Shown: piece after piece, positions 36,345 to 51,500 of the stretch
How the letters are laid out: the number at the start of each line of letters is the position of its first letter
Numbering within the stretch: the stretch's first letter is position 1
DNA from: Mactra quadrangularis
Lineage: Eukaryota; Mollusca; Bivalvia; Venerida; Mactridae
Length of the DNA: 64,000 nucleotides
Direction of reading: 5' to 3'
Assembly (NCBI GenBank): GCA_025267735.1
Contig: CM046294.1
Span: 38,625,570 to 38,689,569 of the forward strand
Program-made: the position numbers and the translations under genes
Notes under the pieces: model-generated
What the model was told of the DNA's origin: nothing
Database searches by the model: none
Seen by the model: only the letters and a program-made list of their open reading frames with translations

Positions 36345-37318
36345 ATTGTACTAAAATATAAACAAAGCCTCTCTAGGTCACAGACCACCAAATTATATGT
36401 AAATTATATGTAAATATGTTAATTGAGTAGGTGGAGTCCCATGAACAGATGATTTCAAAATACATGTAATTAATCATAACCATGGCAACCAAATCAAATT
36501 TTAAGTTTTCATATTGGAATACTGCTTTAAACTTGCACATTATATTTTAACTTGTCAAAAGTTATTTGGAAGTTTTCTTGCAATGTTAAAAAAGTGGATG
36601 GAATGAATTTTACATTATTTATAGATTATAGCTTTGATTTTAGGTATGATATATCAATATTTACATACTGTAAATATTTTGATATTTAAATCTGATCAAT
36701 ATCCAGCTTTTAAATGGTATAATTTCTTGAAACTGTATGAATAAAATCAGAAAAAAAAGAAATATAACTGAATTTTTTTAAATCATGATAAAATAATATA
36801 ATTGTTTCTTGACCGTTGCCATGACAACCATCATTTATTGCGCTCCAATTCATTTAGTAAAAGTATATTATAATATGCAAATGTTGATTTATTAAAAAAA
36901 TGTAATTTCATAATGATAGTATTTTTAAGTATTTGGCATATTGCCAATTTTTTTGGCAAAAGGCCAATTATTATCTTTATTTTTCTTTCTTCTCTTTGAG
37001 AGTTCCATCTTTTGTATTTTATTTTTTTTGTTACACCATATTTCGCCTTTACATTGCTTCTAATGTAATTCCATTTCTTGCGCCATATTGGAAATGATGA
37101 GAATGGTCATATGCACAGTTTTCAAAGAATTTAAAAATTTGAAAATCATTATGTTTTGAACTCAATTTTTTCTATGAACTTTAACCTGTGTCACTTGTGA
37201 ATATAATGTTATAATAGTTAGTTGAATATTTAATGATATAAAGCTATTTTTGTTGTAATTATTTTATCAGCATGTTTGCCCAGGAGATTCATGAAAATAT
37301 GAAAAAGTACTTTTTAAC
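36345..37318. other. AT-rich intergenic region
   Basis: No gene or clear repeat seen. Contains CCATGGCAACC and TTGCCATGACAACC boxes, perhaps parts of degraded elements. Confidence 0.4.
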
Positions 37319-37862
37319 GACAAATCCATAGTTTGTCGTATCTTTATATTTTAGTATTTTCGTTTCTTCGGCGATGAAACGAACACACGATAAAATAAAT
37401 ACAACAATACGACAGATAAAATGTTTCGTGTTTTGACTAACATATGTCGTATCTTCGTCTTTTCGTTGCTTCCCGGCGAAGAAACGAAGAAATGAAAAGA
37501 CGAATATACGATAAACTATATATATGCCGTGTTTCGCCCTTTATCTGTCGCATATTCGTTTATTCGTTTCTTCATGGCAAAGAAACGAAGAAATAAAAAA
37601 AACGAAGATTCGAAAAAATTTGGATTTGTCGTTTCTTTGCCACGAAAAAATGAAAATACGAAGATACGACAGGCGTGAAGCGAAAATACGACACATTTTA
37701 TTTATTGTATTGTTGTTGCTGTTATTTTGTCGTGTGTTCGTTTTTTCGCCGCGAAGAAACGAAAAAACCAAAAATACGAAGATACGACAAACTATGGATT
37801 TGTTGTGTCTTTGTGTTTTTGTTTTTTTCGTTTCTTCGCTGTGAAGAAACGAAAATACGACA
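37319..37862. repeat. Foldback element made of nested hairpins
   Basis: The segment from about 37320 to 37415 is the inverse of about 37705 to 37803 (CAAATCCATAGTTTGTCGTA against TACGACAAACTATGGATTTG). The interior carries more CGTTTCTTCG/CGAAGAAACG hairpins, and another arm follows to 37862. Long frames on both strands across it are by-products of the hairpin repeats. Confidence 0.8.
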
Positions 37863-38829
37863 TGGCATAAATCAGTCACCATAGTTATCCGATCTCATAC
37901 TTTTTTAAAGCTGTATTGTTACCAGTCCAATTATGTGTCCGTCCATAATTCATAAATAGAATGTATAGCACAGTTAATTTTATTTTTACCACATTCAGTA
38001 GACTTACAAATAAAGATCTACTGTATATGAATGAGATTACAATTTCTAAGTGTTCTAAATACATTTTCTTAAAAAAGCGCGAAAGTTACAAAGGCCACAA
38101 AATGAGAAAAGCAACAAACTGACATAAAAGAAGCACACATTGTGGATCAAGCAAGTCATATTTCAGACATTTAATAGGTAGTAATTGAAATATCTGTTTA
38201 GCTTTTCTGACAAAAAATTGATTACTTTGAGAATTAATTTACTTGAAAGTATCGGAATGTGAATCCTAAAATCATGATATCATGAAGCCAATATTGACAT
38301 CTTCCTTTGACAGACATGCAGCGAACAAATGCCATAATCGGGTTAAAACCAATTAAGTTACAGACTCAATTTATTTCATTTTGAGGATTACAAAATGCTA
38401 TGGTAGAGCTTGCTTTGCAAACAATATTCGATTGAAAAAGTAGTTCACGTGTAACGTTTTGTTACAAAAAGTCGATTTCAATTGCATCGGTTTAGAAACA
38501 TCGACGAGTATAGAAACGTTTAGCACAAATGCTGTTTACGATTTTTGGATTCGGCTATAAAATTGGAAATAATGTTTAGATTTCATTGGATATCTAATTA
38601 GTCGAATTACTTTTTATTATTTATGTCGCCGATTATATAATATATGCATTAACGCAAATCGGGCCCACATTGATAATCAAACACAAACCCATCTCAGGGT
38701 GATTCATGAACATTTTCTGATGAAATCATATAGTTAATGATATGTGGTAGCAATAGAACAGTAACTAAATGATAAGACTTTGGAATAGTTTGCTTTGCTC
38801 AACCGTCTACAGATATATATTTGCACAAT

Positions 38830-41800
38830 GACTTTGTATGTTAAAATGTTCGCATTCTAACACTCTTGATATCGTGATAGCATGTATTCAGTATCCGTAA
38901 AACCATTTAAACGTTGACAATTATGACAAAAACTATTTATTTACATAAGCCGTAATTGTTAACTATGCCTTCCCCTTGCAATAAGTAAAATAAATATTAT
39001 TAAATGAGTACATGCATAAACGTTGCGTGCAATGTAATATGAATACGATTGTATTTGTTTAACAAATATGTTTTATATAATCATAGCTCATTTCAATAGT
39101 TCATAGATTTATTACAAGATCCATTAATATATTTTCTTTTGACTCTGTCAGGAGCGATTGATTTGTATTGAAATATGAAAAGATTATAAACGTGTTCTTT
39201 CATTTGTAAGACTTTAATAAGAGTTTATTCAAAACGCAAAATATAAACTTATTGAGTTATGGTTTATTCTTTAATAAAGAATAGAAATGTATTCACTATG
39301 TGCAGCATAACGTAGTTGTAAGCAAAATAATAAATGTTTACTTTTGGAGGAAAATAAACTTTAATTATTTTAAATTGCTTACTTATTATATTTAAATTTA
39401 TTTGAGAAATATTTGTTTGATTTGAAAGAATAAATTTCAATAAATTATATCAATTGATACACCAGTTAAGCATTTCTTATACCAGTCAATCAACTGTTAA
39501 GGTATTTAAGAAAATTTTATATCTTCTACTCGTATTCAATTTAAAGAAATCATTACTGATTTAATGCAATATGATTGTAACTTCACAATATGGCAATTGT
39601 TTGGGGTATTATGACAGGCAGTTATCATAAACATGCTCCATGGAAGGACAAATATAAAATGATAGTAAATATTCGGTCGATTTATTCAACGTAAAAAACA
39701 TTGATCAAATGTCCTAAATGATTTTAGATTAACTCAATTTGTAGTTGTTCGATTACATGACCGGCATGCGTTTGTTAAAAGTAGAACTATTAGTGTGATA
39801 TATACAAGAGGGCCAATCGTATAATAGACATAATTATAAACAGACAACTTACATGTCTAATTGTCTACAATGATACTATAATGATTCTTGTACTCGGTGT
39901 TCGTATCAGTACCTCAAGTTATGCCGTACTAGGTTAGCTTGTGCGCTTTCTATTGTCTGTTACTTGTAAAGAAAGAGTTTTAAAATATTGGATCAAAATT
40001 AAGAATACTCAGAATTCATATACATACCAAATTTAAAGAGAACAATGTAACAGAACAATGTAAACAGTAAATAAAAACTTCGTGATATTGCTCTCCAACA
40101 TACATAAGAGAATTTAGGACTTGCGTATCTTTTTAACAGTAATACTCTAAATAACAACCATGTAAAGTTATTAAAGCTATGACTGTGCGATCAATATATA
40201 CAGACATGGCATGATGATATAAACAAACACACAAAATTGCATAATTTTAAAATGTATACAACTGAATATACTTTCGAAAAATATATTGACTTCATTCAAA
40301 ATGAAAGTATTCGAAAAAGATCGGGCTTGGCTCACTAAATTTAGAAATTGAAATTGATCGCCATAATGAAACAATTAGACAACATGTAATATGTAAATTA
40401 TGCTCACAAAATGACATAGAAAACTGAACGTCATTTCATAATGTCATGCCAATTTGCTAAAGCTAAATTTTACAAAGAAACATCTTAGCCTTCGCTAAAA
40501 TATGTTTACTATTTAATGGCGAATGAAATGAACCTGCAATGGACAAATTGTCAAAATGCATTCAATTCTTTATGAAATTCAGGAAAAACATGTTATCATC
40601 TATACTTAAAATGTCTGAAAATGTTAATGTTATAAAGCAATAATGTAAACCAATTTCCAATATCTATTCCAACTTACTAAATACAGACACATACACAAAA
40701 TGCACGTTCAGCTATTTTTTAAGTATTATCGTTTACTAGCCAATTTATATAGTAGTATTTGTTTTAATCTGACTTGGGACTGAACACAATTTACATGTCA
40801 CCTAGTCATCTGAATAGAATTAATCATTTAAACAATATTTATTTACAAATATATATAATTTCAAGGTTTAAATATAATGTTCCGCTAATTGCTGAATGTG
40901 TATGCATCATATATAAATGGTCACTATGTTTTGGTGCTAAGTATTGTTTTTTGTTTTGTTCGTTAAAATATATAACCTGTGTGCTTTTTTATTATGTTGA
41001 TGTTACATTATATCATGTATCGTTAAATTTTGTGTATAGCCATAAATAATATGTACTGAATCATATACACTGTAAAAAAATATCATCAATGATGATGTAT
41101 TTGAATAAATTATATTTCCAGGCTATACATGTTTGTCCTGTGCTTTATTAAAACGTTCAGCTCCGAATATCACGTTGACATTATTATGACAAAAAACATG
41201 CAAAGGTAACCACACGTGGTATTAAATATTATGGGAAGATAGAAGTATTTCGTTTAAAAAATATAAACATGAAATTTAATAGCCGGAATGCAAGCATGCA
41301 TATACATGTTTATCAATTTCAAGTTATCAGATATATGGGAAACATCCCTAAATTATCTCCACATTTATGTATTACTACTTTAAGGGAATAAATTATGCTT
41401 CTTAACCCCAAAAGAATCACGTTGCAAAGTTAATTTTTACAAGGGTAATATTACATCTTCAAATTAAATAATAAACAATAAAATTTGGAAATTCGTAACC
41501 GGCTAATCCTTACATATTAAAACAAATTAGATAATAAAAAAAATCATAATCTTTCAACAATCCTTACATATTAAAACAAATGGATTGTATGCTGATAGAG
41601 TCAAAGTTATGAACAGAAGAGATGCAAGAAGAAATTAAAAAATGAGAAAGCGAATTTATTTAATTAAACTTACAGTTAAACGATATCCATATAAGTAGCA
41701 CGCTCATCGAATGGTGGCCAGAATATGAATAAGGCATGCGTTTATATTTGGGTAAACACATTTTATCTTCCGGTATACGGTTGTCTTTTACGTCTTACTT

Positions 41801-42890
41801 CAGTAAAAGAGGACCATGTTACTAGATCGTTCACCTGAGTATATAATTATTATGTAACTTTCAGATATTTGAGGATCTAGCGTACGCCAATGCTTATATA
41901 TGATTCAACCAAATTACATATTTAATTCTCTTAGTTACCCATTATTGAATTCTTCAAATTATTCTGTCTTGCAGCAGTTAATTTTTAATCTACATGTAAT
42001 GAAGATTTTGGCGAAGCTATGGCATTACGATTGTACAAGAGATGTTTTTGTTGTTCAATATAAGTACCTTTATATGATCTTTAGATAACTTATTAAAAGT
42101 AGTTCAAGCTAGTTCAATATATTCTTAAAACTAAAGTAAATTACCAATAATGTTGATATTTCAAGCAAGTATCATACCCTTATAATATTCAGCCTTTAAA
42201 TAAATAATTGAAGTAATAACTACATTTCAACAAAATGATCAATTTACAACACAAACGTTTGTGATGATGTCATTATACCATTACAAAATTAATAACAAGT
42301 TTAATAAAAATTGGAGTAAAATATATGAACATTAGAGTGTTCCCGTTTCTATTGACTTGACCTAGCGATCTCAGTCGATGACCCCAATATAATACAAATT
42401 ACGCTAAGTTGCATTGATATAAAGGTTATGTGAAAGTTTGATGAGAAGAAATTTAACTGTGATAGCTAGAGTATCAAATGACTGTTGAATGATGTCGCTT
42501 TAGATAAACCATACACGATAAGGAAATCAAGCGTTTAAAGCCTCAAATTAAGCGAAAGCTTACAATAGATAAAATGTAATATGTAATTTTGTCATGAAAT
42601 ACAGCGTATGTATACATTTATGTTGAAATCGAAATGCGTCGCTTATCAGGAAGTTATAAACAATTTTGCATAATTATTATTTACAATGACCCCTTATGTG
42701 TTCTGCCGTGAGATAAAACTTGTGTATATCCATCATTTAAAAATGTGTTAATTTATATTAATATCACATACTTAAAATCACCAGCAAAAAGATGCTTAGT
42801 ACAAATATGTCTTTCAATAGGATTGGCTAATTAAAAAACATAAACATCGGTTAGCAAAAATTTAGCTATGTATTGAATGACAATAACAAT
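38830..42890. repeat. Intergenic segmental duplicate of 25590-28640
   Basis: Matching copy, longer because of insertions between about 39660 and 41280. Part of it recurs a third time at about 42950-43560. No convincing coding frame. Confidence 0.7.
42650..42869. repeat. Flank block F, copy 4
   Basis: Same block in the C 3' flank. Confidence 0.75.
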
Positions 42891-43929
42891 GTTATACGTG
42901 CTTAAATGGATGTGTGGTAATATTTAAGTTATCAACTTTGCATGTCCTTAATACGTAGCCTTTACAATAAGTAGATTAAATATTATAGAATGAGTTAAAA
43001 CTTTGCTTAATATGTAATATGAATAAGAGAAACATTTTTTAAATAGGTATATGTCATGTATCCATATCTTATTTTAAATTTGCATAGATTTATTTCACGA
43101 TCAGTTGATATATTTTCTTTTCTTTTTGTCAGGAGTGATTGATTTGTACTGATGTATGAAAAGATTGCACAACTTGTTTTTTTTATTTGAAAGACTTTAG
43201 TAAGTGTTTTTTTTAAAACGCACAATATTAACTTCCTGATTTATGATTTAATTTTTTAATAGAGAACTTAAAAGTAGTCACTATGTACAGCATAACGTAG
43301 TTTTAAGCGAAATAATATTTGTTACTCGTTATCAATTTAAAGAAATCATTACTAATATTATGTCGGCCCAGTAAGTAATATTTGTTTACCTTTGGAGGAA
43401 AAATATCTTTAGAAATTACCTTAAATTTCAATTGCTTACTTACAATATTTAAATAAATTTATTTGTTTTTGAGAGAATATAATTCAGAAAATGTTATCAA
43501 TTGGTACAACAATTAAGCATTTTTATACCAGTCAAACCAATGTTAAGCGATTTAAGGTAACTTTTATATATTCTACTCGTAATATATTTTAAAGAAATTA
43601 TGAGAAATCATAAAATTGGAGTAAAATATTTGAACGTTAGAGTGTCCATATTTTTATTCACTTGAAGATGTCGATGACCCTAATATAATACAAATCACCA
43701 TATGTTGCTTTGAGATAAAGGTTCTGTAAAAGTTTGATGAGAAGAAAGTATTAAATGACAGTTGATGGATGTCGCTTAAGATAAACCATTCACGATAAGG
43801 AAATCAAGGGTTTATAACCTCAAATTAAGCATAAGCCTAGGTGAGATAAATTGTTATATGTAATTTTGTCATGAAATAAAGCGTATGTATTCACTTATGT
43901 TGAAATAGAGATGCGTTGCTTATCAGGAA

Positions 43930-44140
43930 GTTATAATCAACTTTGCATAATTACTTTTTACAATGACCCCTGTGTTCTGTCGAGAGATAAAACTTGTGTA
44001 TATCCATCATTTAAAAATTTGTTAATTTATTTTAATATCACATACTTAAAATCACCAGCATAAGGATGCTATGTAGCAATATGTATTTTATGTAATAGGA
44101 TTGGCTAATTAAAAAACAAAAACAAAAAATAGCTATGTAT
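43930..44140. repeat. Flank block F, copy 5
   Basis: A second block in the C flank, which continues into the long duplicate of the A flank. Confidence 0.75.
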
Positions 44141-47100
44141 TGAATGACATTATAAACGGTCCAAAAGCTTAAATGGTTGTGTGGTAAAGTTTAAGTTATC
44201 GAAATTTTGCATGTCCTGAATATTTTCTGTGTCAATGAATATTATCGATGTATGAACAACTATTTTGTCAAGTCATATACCATCTGAAACAAATGTATAC
44301 AATTTAGGTCAACTGCACTGATAATATTGCATATAAATTATTACAGGTAGGTCAAGTACTGTTCTTATTGACCTTGGAAATGGTGGGCACTCCAGATGAA
44401 CCCTTTCAAAACGCACAATAAACGATGGCTGACAACTTTTCTTCCTTGCAAAACGATAGAAATCATTCATAAGGTAGTACTTCAAATCCGGCAGTCGGTT
44501 TCCTTAGACAAGTATGTTTGCCACAGTGCCGTACTACTTCATATGTTAATATATTTTTGTAGTTGTTGTCCTTACCCGTAAGGTTGTGTTATGATCTTCT
44601 CAATGATATAAAACAATCTGTTACTATACTATATAATTGTATCAGCATTAAAAACATACAAATTATGCCATAACCCTATTTTTATTTTTCACTTGGCAAT
44701 AGGCGAAACTATATTACTATTTGCTAAATTGGAAACAAACAGGTTTTTAAGGAAATATCTATTTGACTATCACTTAGTTTATTACACCTATGATTTCATG
44801 CCTTTATAACTGTGAAGATGTCTCACTTCATGTAGTTTGTCACTGTCCTACATATTGTAGTCTTATTATATCTACCATAAATGACAAAATGGACATTAAT
44901 ATGAGGGAAGTAACTACTTAGTAACTTCAATGTGGTGTCATAACTAATGAACATTTTCATGACGCTGTTGTTTCCCTTTGTAAACTGTCCTTTGAGATTC
45001 GAATGACTTAGTTCATATTTTTATTTTTCTGTTTTGCTTTTGCATGTTTTAGCTTCATTTTTTACACCACATGTGCAAACTATATTTTGAATTGTAAAAT
45101 TACGTTGTTTTATAGTAGATTTTGAAGTGTGCAAATATATTTATTTATACACAGCCTGCATTGTAAATCTTAATCATAAAGAGGATGCATATACGCATTG
45201 TAAGCCTGTTATCTAATCCAATATTTCCAAAATATATAACTAAGGTATCAATTAACACAGTAGTGCAGTGAAGAGTGGCGGGAGTGAAGAGTGGTAAATA
45301 TATCGTAGTATAGATAATCACATTAAATATATGATAGAAAAGGATTTAATGAAAACAATGTCAAACACCCAGTCAATGTTTGGTATTTGACAATACACAC
45401 TTAAAAACACAGATGTCTGCATATTTTTTGTTAGAGAACTAGTCCAATGGAAGGACGTTCGATTAAGGAATTGATGTTCCAATTCCAACTTCTGTAAGAG
45501 CACTGCTAATTTACTTTAGCGACAGTGTTTTAGTTACAAAAAATATGCCCAAGATAACTATATTTGTTTGACCGAGCATAGGTAGTTGACTCTATATTTG
45601 TTTGACCAAATAATCAAAAGAAGATTAAAATACAAACGGAGAAGCACTCAACGGAATTAACTATGATGTCTTCAAAATTTCAACTCAGATTGGTCACTTA
45701 TATTTTATGAAAATTCTGAGGAACACATCAAACATAAGGCTAAATAGTGTGGTTAAATTCTACTAAAATGGCAGTGTCTGTTTAGATTATTCATTTGAAT
45801 AATGAATATTTAGCCGCTGAATAGGATTTTGTAAAAAAACTTCAACTTCAAATACACTCCGACTTCAATGGCGAACATTAGCGAAAATTCCTTCATGAAT
45901 ACATATTCGCTCGTGGCGATGCTTTTGTGGCAGTGTTTCGTATCAGGAGATATGCAACGATTTCGGTCATAGAAGGATTAATCCGTTCCTGTGCCTTCAA
46001 TATTTAAATAGTTAATATCAAATTGCTTGGTATAGGAAAATGTTGATGATGATGAACCTTTTTTCGGAGGGTGAGTCAAATTGTAAAATAATTGTTCAGA
46101 AAAAAGAGTAAGGCGAATAAGACACCGTTCTTTACCTATCTAAGTGTTGATAAATTGCGCCACATCGAGTTCAACATAAACAATGTAATATCACTAACTT
46201 GGCAAAACAATTTATGAGGTAAATATGCAATGTTTATGTATCATCATTTACAAAATGTAACTTAATATTTACATTGTAACATCACGTTTGTATTATGCGT
46301 AAGCGAGGTAATACGTATTTTTCAAATGTTAAAGTGTGTACTGAGTTACTTCCCTTTGCTAAATGCATTAGATAGTGTGGCTCGATCATGTAAAAAGTTC
46401 TCAACAAATTTGATGAATCAATCTCAAGTTAATACTAGTCACCGGTTCTGCATTGGCATGTCTGTTTCTTACCGAAGGGAACGACAATGTGTTTTTTGGA
46501 TGTGGATATAACCATGCGGAGCTGACCATCTAAATATTACTAGTTTAACGCCGTTATGTATTGGTAACGGCTGCTGAGCTGAATAGTCATACCATATTGT
46601 ATATACATACATTAATAAACATGTATATTATTCATAAAACAAGCAAGTTTACTTTGTTATTTATTTCTGAACAAACAGTGACACAGCAGTGTATATCAAT
46701 AAGTCAAACAGTGACAAGCAAATAGCAGCAATTAAGGACACCCGATTAAAGGAAAATACTTAGTAACATAATGTCATAAGATTAATGAATAATTACGTGA
46801 AGCAAACTATTGTAGCATATGGTACTTTACGCGACAATTAAATGATGATTCAGTCACATTGTGAAGGTCATCTTGTCGTCCATTTCACTGTCGCTAGATA
46901 ACATAATTGACAATTTGCCGGACCTGCCATTCCTGAATATGCCTACACCGTTCACTATCGAAATGATTATCGCATTCTTGCACAAAAACAGTCGTTTGTC
47001 TTTGGACTTAGGAGTACTTTGCTAAATTGATCAACTGCTTATCTGAGGTCGAGGGTATAGTAGCCTCGGCGGAATGACAGTGCTTTTAAACTGGTCCTTT

Positions 47101-48350
47101 GTACAGATACACATCAGTGCCTTACTGGATAAAAAGTTAGGTAAAGGAGTTTCCGTATAACATGATTAATATTCAACTCAAGGAAGATAAACATTGTTAA
47201 ATTTACATGTGGCATAATTATAAAACATTTTTGTTGCATCAGTCACAACCATTAGCGTGACCGGATAGAGATAAAACCAATGAACAATAGTCTAGCCTCG
47301 TTTTCATGCTTTTTAAAAAACAGTTGTGATTATCCGTTTTTTTATTCTAAATTGTGTCTGTAAGTCTTTAAGCATGTATAAAAAAACCTCCTTTTTGTAT
47401 AATTATAATGCAATAATCTGTAAATACGATTACAAATAAGTAGACTGTGATCTAATACCGTGACAGAACTGAATCATCACAAACATTTACACAATATCAA
47501 AACTAAAAACAACTAAATAAAGACATTAAAATCAAATATACAAAGAATAAGCATTACAATGAATAAGTTATTTTATAACAATATCACAACATATTTTAGG
47601 TGCTATACCATAAAACATAATAAACATTGCAACATATACACTATGTAACAGAATGGTATCATTCAATTTTAATTTCAACTAGTCCAGAGTTCAATGTTGA
47701 TTGAGTTATTACCAAGTGTCCAGTGGCATTATTTTGTTGAATAAAACTAATGTATTGTATAATCTTTAACACTATATTATGTCACTGAATTTACTGTTTT
47801 ATAGTTTCAATTCATTATACAACATTTTTAATTATATCAAAAGTAGACTTAAGCATTGCAATATATTAAGATCATATTTGTTTAAATTGTAATGTCATAA
47901 GAAACGATCATCTGAAAAAAGTTAGTTCATACCATGTATACACAATTTAGTTACGTATTATTTGTTATTTAGAGAAGCGAAACTTTTATCACTAAATGCT
48001 CTAATACAGATGATTAAATTTGATACATGTTTATTACAGTTGGTTATCTAGGTAAATATGTAAAAACAAAACAAACAAAAAACCAAAAACACACGTATAT
48101 CACTTAACAAAACCAGTAAAAAATATTGAAAACCTTAATACAAAGTAAAATACAAATAAAACATTGTGCAAATATGAAAAGATGAAATAAATGTTTGAAA
48201 TGTACTAGTAATATAAAGTAAACACGTTGCACTCTATGAGCTAATTAAGTATAACACACATGTATCTATATTCAGTAAAAGTTCATCAAGTTTTTACTTT
48301 TCAATTCATACTCATTGCACGCGTTGTTTACTACACAATATATTATGTTA
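43960..48350. repeat. 3' flank of gene C, duplicate of the A 3' flank (1-6630)
   Basis: Nearly continuous alignment with 1-192 plus 1914-6630, offset about 42.2 kb and then 41.7 kb after internal length differences. Contains the degraded LINE tail. A short frame at 44396-44581 matches 2172-2357, but no gene is recognised there. Confidence 0.8.
44740..45030 (+). mobile_element. Degraded LINE reverse-transcriptase C-terminus (C flank)
   Basis: Near-identical duplicate of the segment at 2500-2800 (CLYNCEDVSLHVVCHCP). Confidence 0.4.
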
Positions 48351-48356
48351 TGCGTT

Positions 48357-48527
48357 TTATTTCTGTTCCTCTTCGTCACTTTCAGGAAGTGGATCAGCTT
48401 TCTTTGTAAAATCAACAATATCATACGGTGTAGAATCATCACCAAGAATAACCATCTTCTCTCCTGGTGGTTTATCTTTGAATATAAGATCAGCATAAAT
48501 CAAACCATCTTGGTTGACAATCTTCAA
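48357..48527 (-). CDS. Gene C last exon: ITIM plus ITSM-like motif and stop
   Basis: LIYADL at 48486-48503 and TPYDIV at 48414-48431, spaced as in A; three residue changes from A in 56. Ends at TAA, 48357-48359. Confidence 0.92.
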   Translation of the reverse strand: MKIVNQDGLIYADLIFKDKPPGEKMVILGDDSTPYDIVDFTKKADPLPESDEEEQK

Positions 48528-51500
48528 CTGTAAATTAGATTATAAATTTTGATCATAAAATGTATGTTACTATAAATTAGTTTTACAGCGATAACTCAAT
48601 CAAAAGCATGCCATTGTACAGGTTTTGTATGAATATTAGTTTTGATATATTACGATATGTAAAACAAAAAAACAATGCCAAGCAAATCATTTAAAGTATT
48701 TTCTGTATTGAAATAAGATGAGAAAAAAGGATAAATGGAAGTAAATGCTCAATACAAATTGGGATTTGCAACTTACTCTTGGATCATTCAAACATGGTAT
48801 CTATATATCAGATTGTTTACCTTTGGTTGTTCTGCTGGTGGTTTTGGTGGAAGTTGTTTGCCAGCATCTTTCTTATTTGGGTTATTCTCAAGTTCCACAT
48901 TCTCGTATACTTCACCTATTGAAGTATTATATATGTATAATATAACATAAGATATATACCCTAATATATCTAAATTAGAGTTGTAAATTAAGACACAGTT
49001 ATTTGAGAAAAAAAAGAAAATATGCAGTGTGTTTACTCCATGCATTAAAAAGATTACATTTGCATAAGCCAATACAGTAAAGTTTTGTCAAAATATAATG
49101 AATGAGTTAAAAAAGAACGATTTTGGTAAGTTGCTTGTGTTTTATGCATCGTGTTTGCTTAGATACTATTTAAGACTAAATACGCAATCAATCCACCTAA
49201 GTATCTACAATGGACAAGTCCAGATCTCTTGACCATGTTATAACATGTAAATGTACTTAACATTGTACTTTGATCCGATTGTGTATATCATAATTTACGT
49301 CTATCACCTTATATTACAGAAAATGATAAAATCTATCATACATACCTTCCTTTTGTTTGCCTTTTTCGTTTGTAGATTTACCTTTTCCTCCCTTACCTAA
49401 AACAACCCATCATACAATTTTTACATTCAAACAAAATATTTATTCATTGTATTGTCATGTTACATGATACTCAAACTTAAGAATTTAAACAATAGAAATT
49501 ATCAAGATGCAACTTGGATAACTCTTACAAAGCAAATTTAAAGTAGGACAATATATTTTTGTACAGTTTGTTTACATCTCCATTCAGTACAATTACTGCA
49601 TGAATAGGTATGACCTTTCAATTCATACTTATTACACGGAAGATTAATAATATACCTTGTCCCTTTGTCTTTTTCACAACAGAATATATGTCTCCATTAC
49701 CCGCGGCATTTGTTTTGTTAGGTTTTACAGGTTTAGAGTAAATAACAGTTGATGTTGAGGCTGATGTTGAGGCAACTGGTGCAACATTACTTGATGATGC
49801 ATACATTGGATTGTCTACTAAACCTGCAAATATCAATACACAATTTTGGAGAACATAAATTTACGTTTCGGTATGCTGAAAAGCATTATCTTCCTCAAAC
49901 TACAATTAATCATTTATGTGGTATTTATGAGTCAATACCTTTAGAAAAATGTAAAGCGCAGTATTTTCAATTTACAGTTAGATTCCCAACGATGTGTTAT
50001 AATATGAATTGTGTATAAATGATATTGATTTACATCTGAAGATAGAAAAGCAGTTTGCACCTTTTTGTTTGTTATGTTGTCAAAACTGAAATTTTCCAGC
50101 AAAATGCAATTCTATTACATTATTGAAAAAATAGTGGTGCTCTAGATTTTGTATTTAAGTATTAGTAAAGATACAAATGTGTATTTTGATGTTAATGAAG
50201 AACATTTTATCACTTTTTGCGCATGCTAACTCTCAAAGAAAACTGGCAGTAATTTCCTACCAAAACCATTCATGTTGTTGGTTTATACTTACCATCTTCA
50301 TCATCCGAGTCCTCAGAAACAGATCTACAATAGATATAAAATAATATATACAGCGTGTATAGTAAAATATAACAGCTATTCAATGTATAATTAACAATAT
50401 CATAAGTTAAAAATAAATTATATAGAAATAGCTCTAAAATAATTACAAAATAATACTTAATGTGTATATCACATAGTCATTGTATAAAGTATAGCATTGT
50501 TGTACAAAAACAGTAGTTAGCCATAGTGTATAGTTCATATACATTGTATAAAAGTATAGAATTGTTGTAAAAACAACAGTAGTCTTTGATCGGCATTGTT
50601 ACAGTATTTGATTTGTTTTGTTGGGTTTAACGCCGTAGCGACACATTTAAAAGGTCATATAACGGCGGTCAGTCAAGCTAATCACTCATCTTGAAAAGGC
50701 TAAACCTATCTCTGGATTTATCTGTTAACCAACTGCTAAGCGCTTACTTTCGTCAGTACCTGACAACTGCCCTACATTATTAAATATCATTAGTAGTAGG
50801 AAGAATGACCGTAGAAATAATTTCATGACCAAGCTCCACGAAAGTATGCCCCGCCCGGAAATCGAACCTACGACCACTCGATCAGTAGACTTGCGGCTTA
50901 TTGTTACAGAAGATCATTCATAAATTTACTATACAATCAAATAGACATTGAAATTAATAATTCTATTTAGAATTACCTTCGAACGTTTTGCTCATCAGCG
51001 CCATTTTCTGCAATTTGAAATTATAACAAAATACTATCATAATACTATTCGTATAATAGTACAAGCGATCAAGGAACAAGGAAAATAAAGAAACTATAGC
51101 ACACAATGAAAAGACAAGATGTATAACAATGGCTATAGTATTTTATAAAATAACATTTTAAGTACAGGGTCAAATTGATGTCAAAATTCATTGTACTAAC
51201 GTTGCGTGCAAAATAAGATCTGATTATTCTAAACGACTAAATACGTGCTTAAATAAAAATGACTTGTTTAGTGTCTATTGTTCAAAAAAGTATGCAGCGT
51301 TTCAATTGTTATCTGATTTCGCATTATCCTTACATAGTAAATATTTCTTTACATGCTGTTTACAATGAAGAAGAAATAAAATACAAAACAATAAAGTAAA
51401 GTCTGACTGTATACAAACTGTTCTTTCAAAATATCTTGTGAATATTCTTTTATTGCGTATCTATTATGATATTGCAATAGGTAATTATTGTCATGTTTTG

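Noticed and set aside
37524..37884. Overlapping frames of 69-113 codons on both strands
   Set aside because: They arise from hairpin repeats of CGTTTCTTCG/CGAAGAAACG; composition is repetitive and no domain is present.
48272..48496. Alternative frame over the last exon of C (and 6582-6776 in A)
   Set aside because: Shadow of the ITIM/ITSM exon; it does not fit the acceptor phase.
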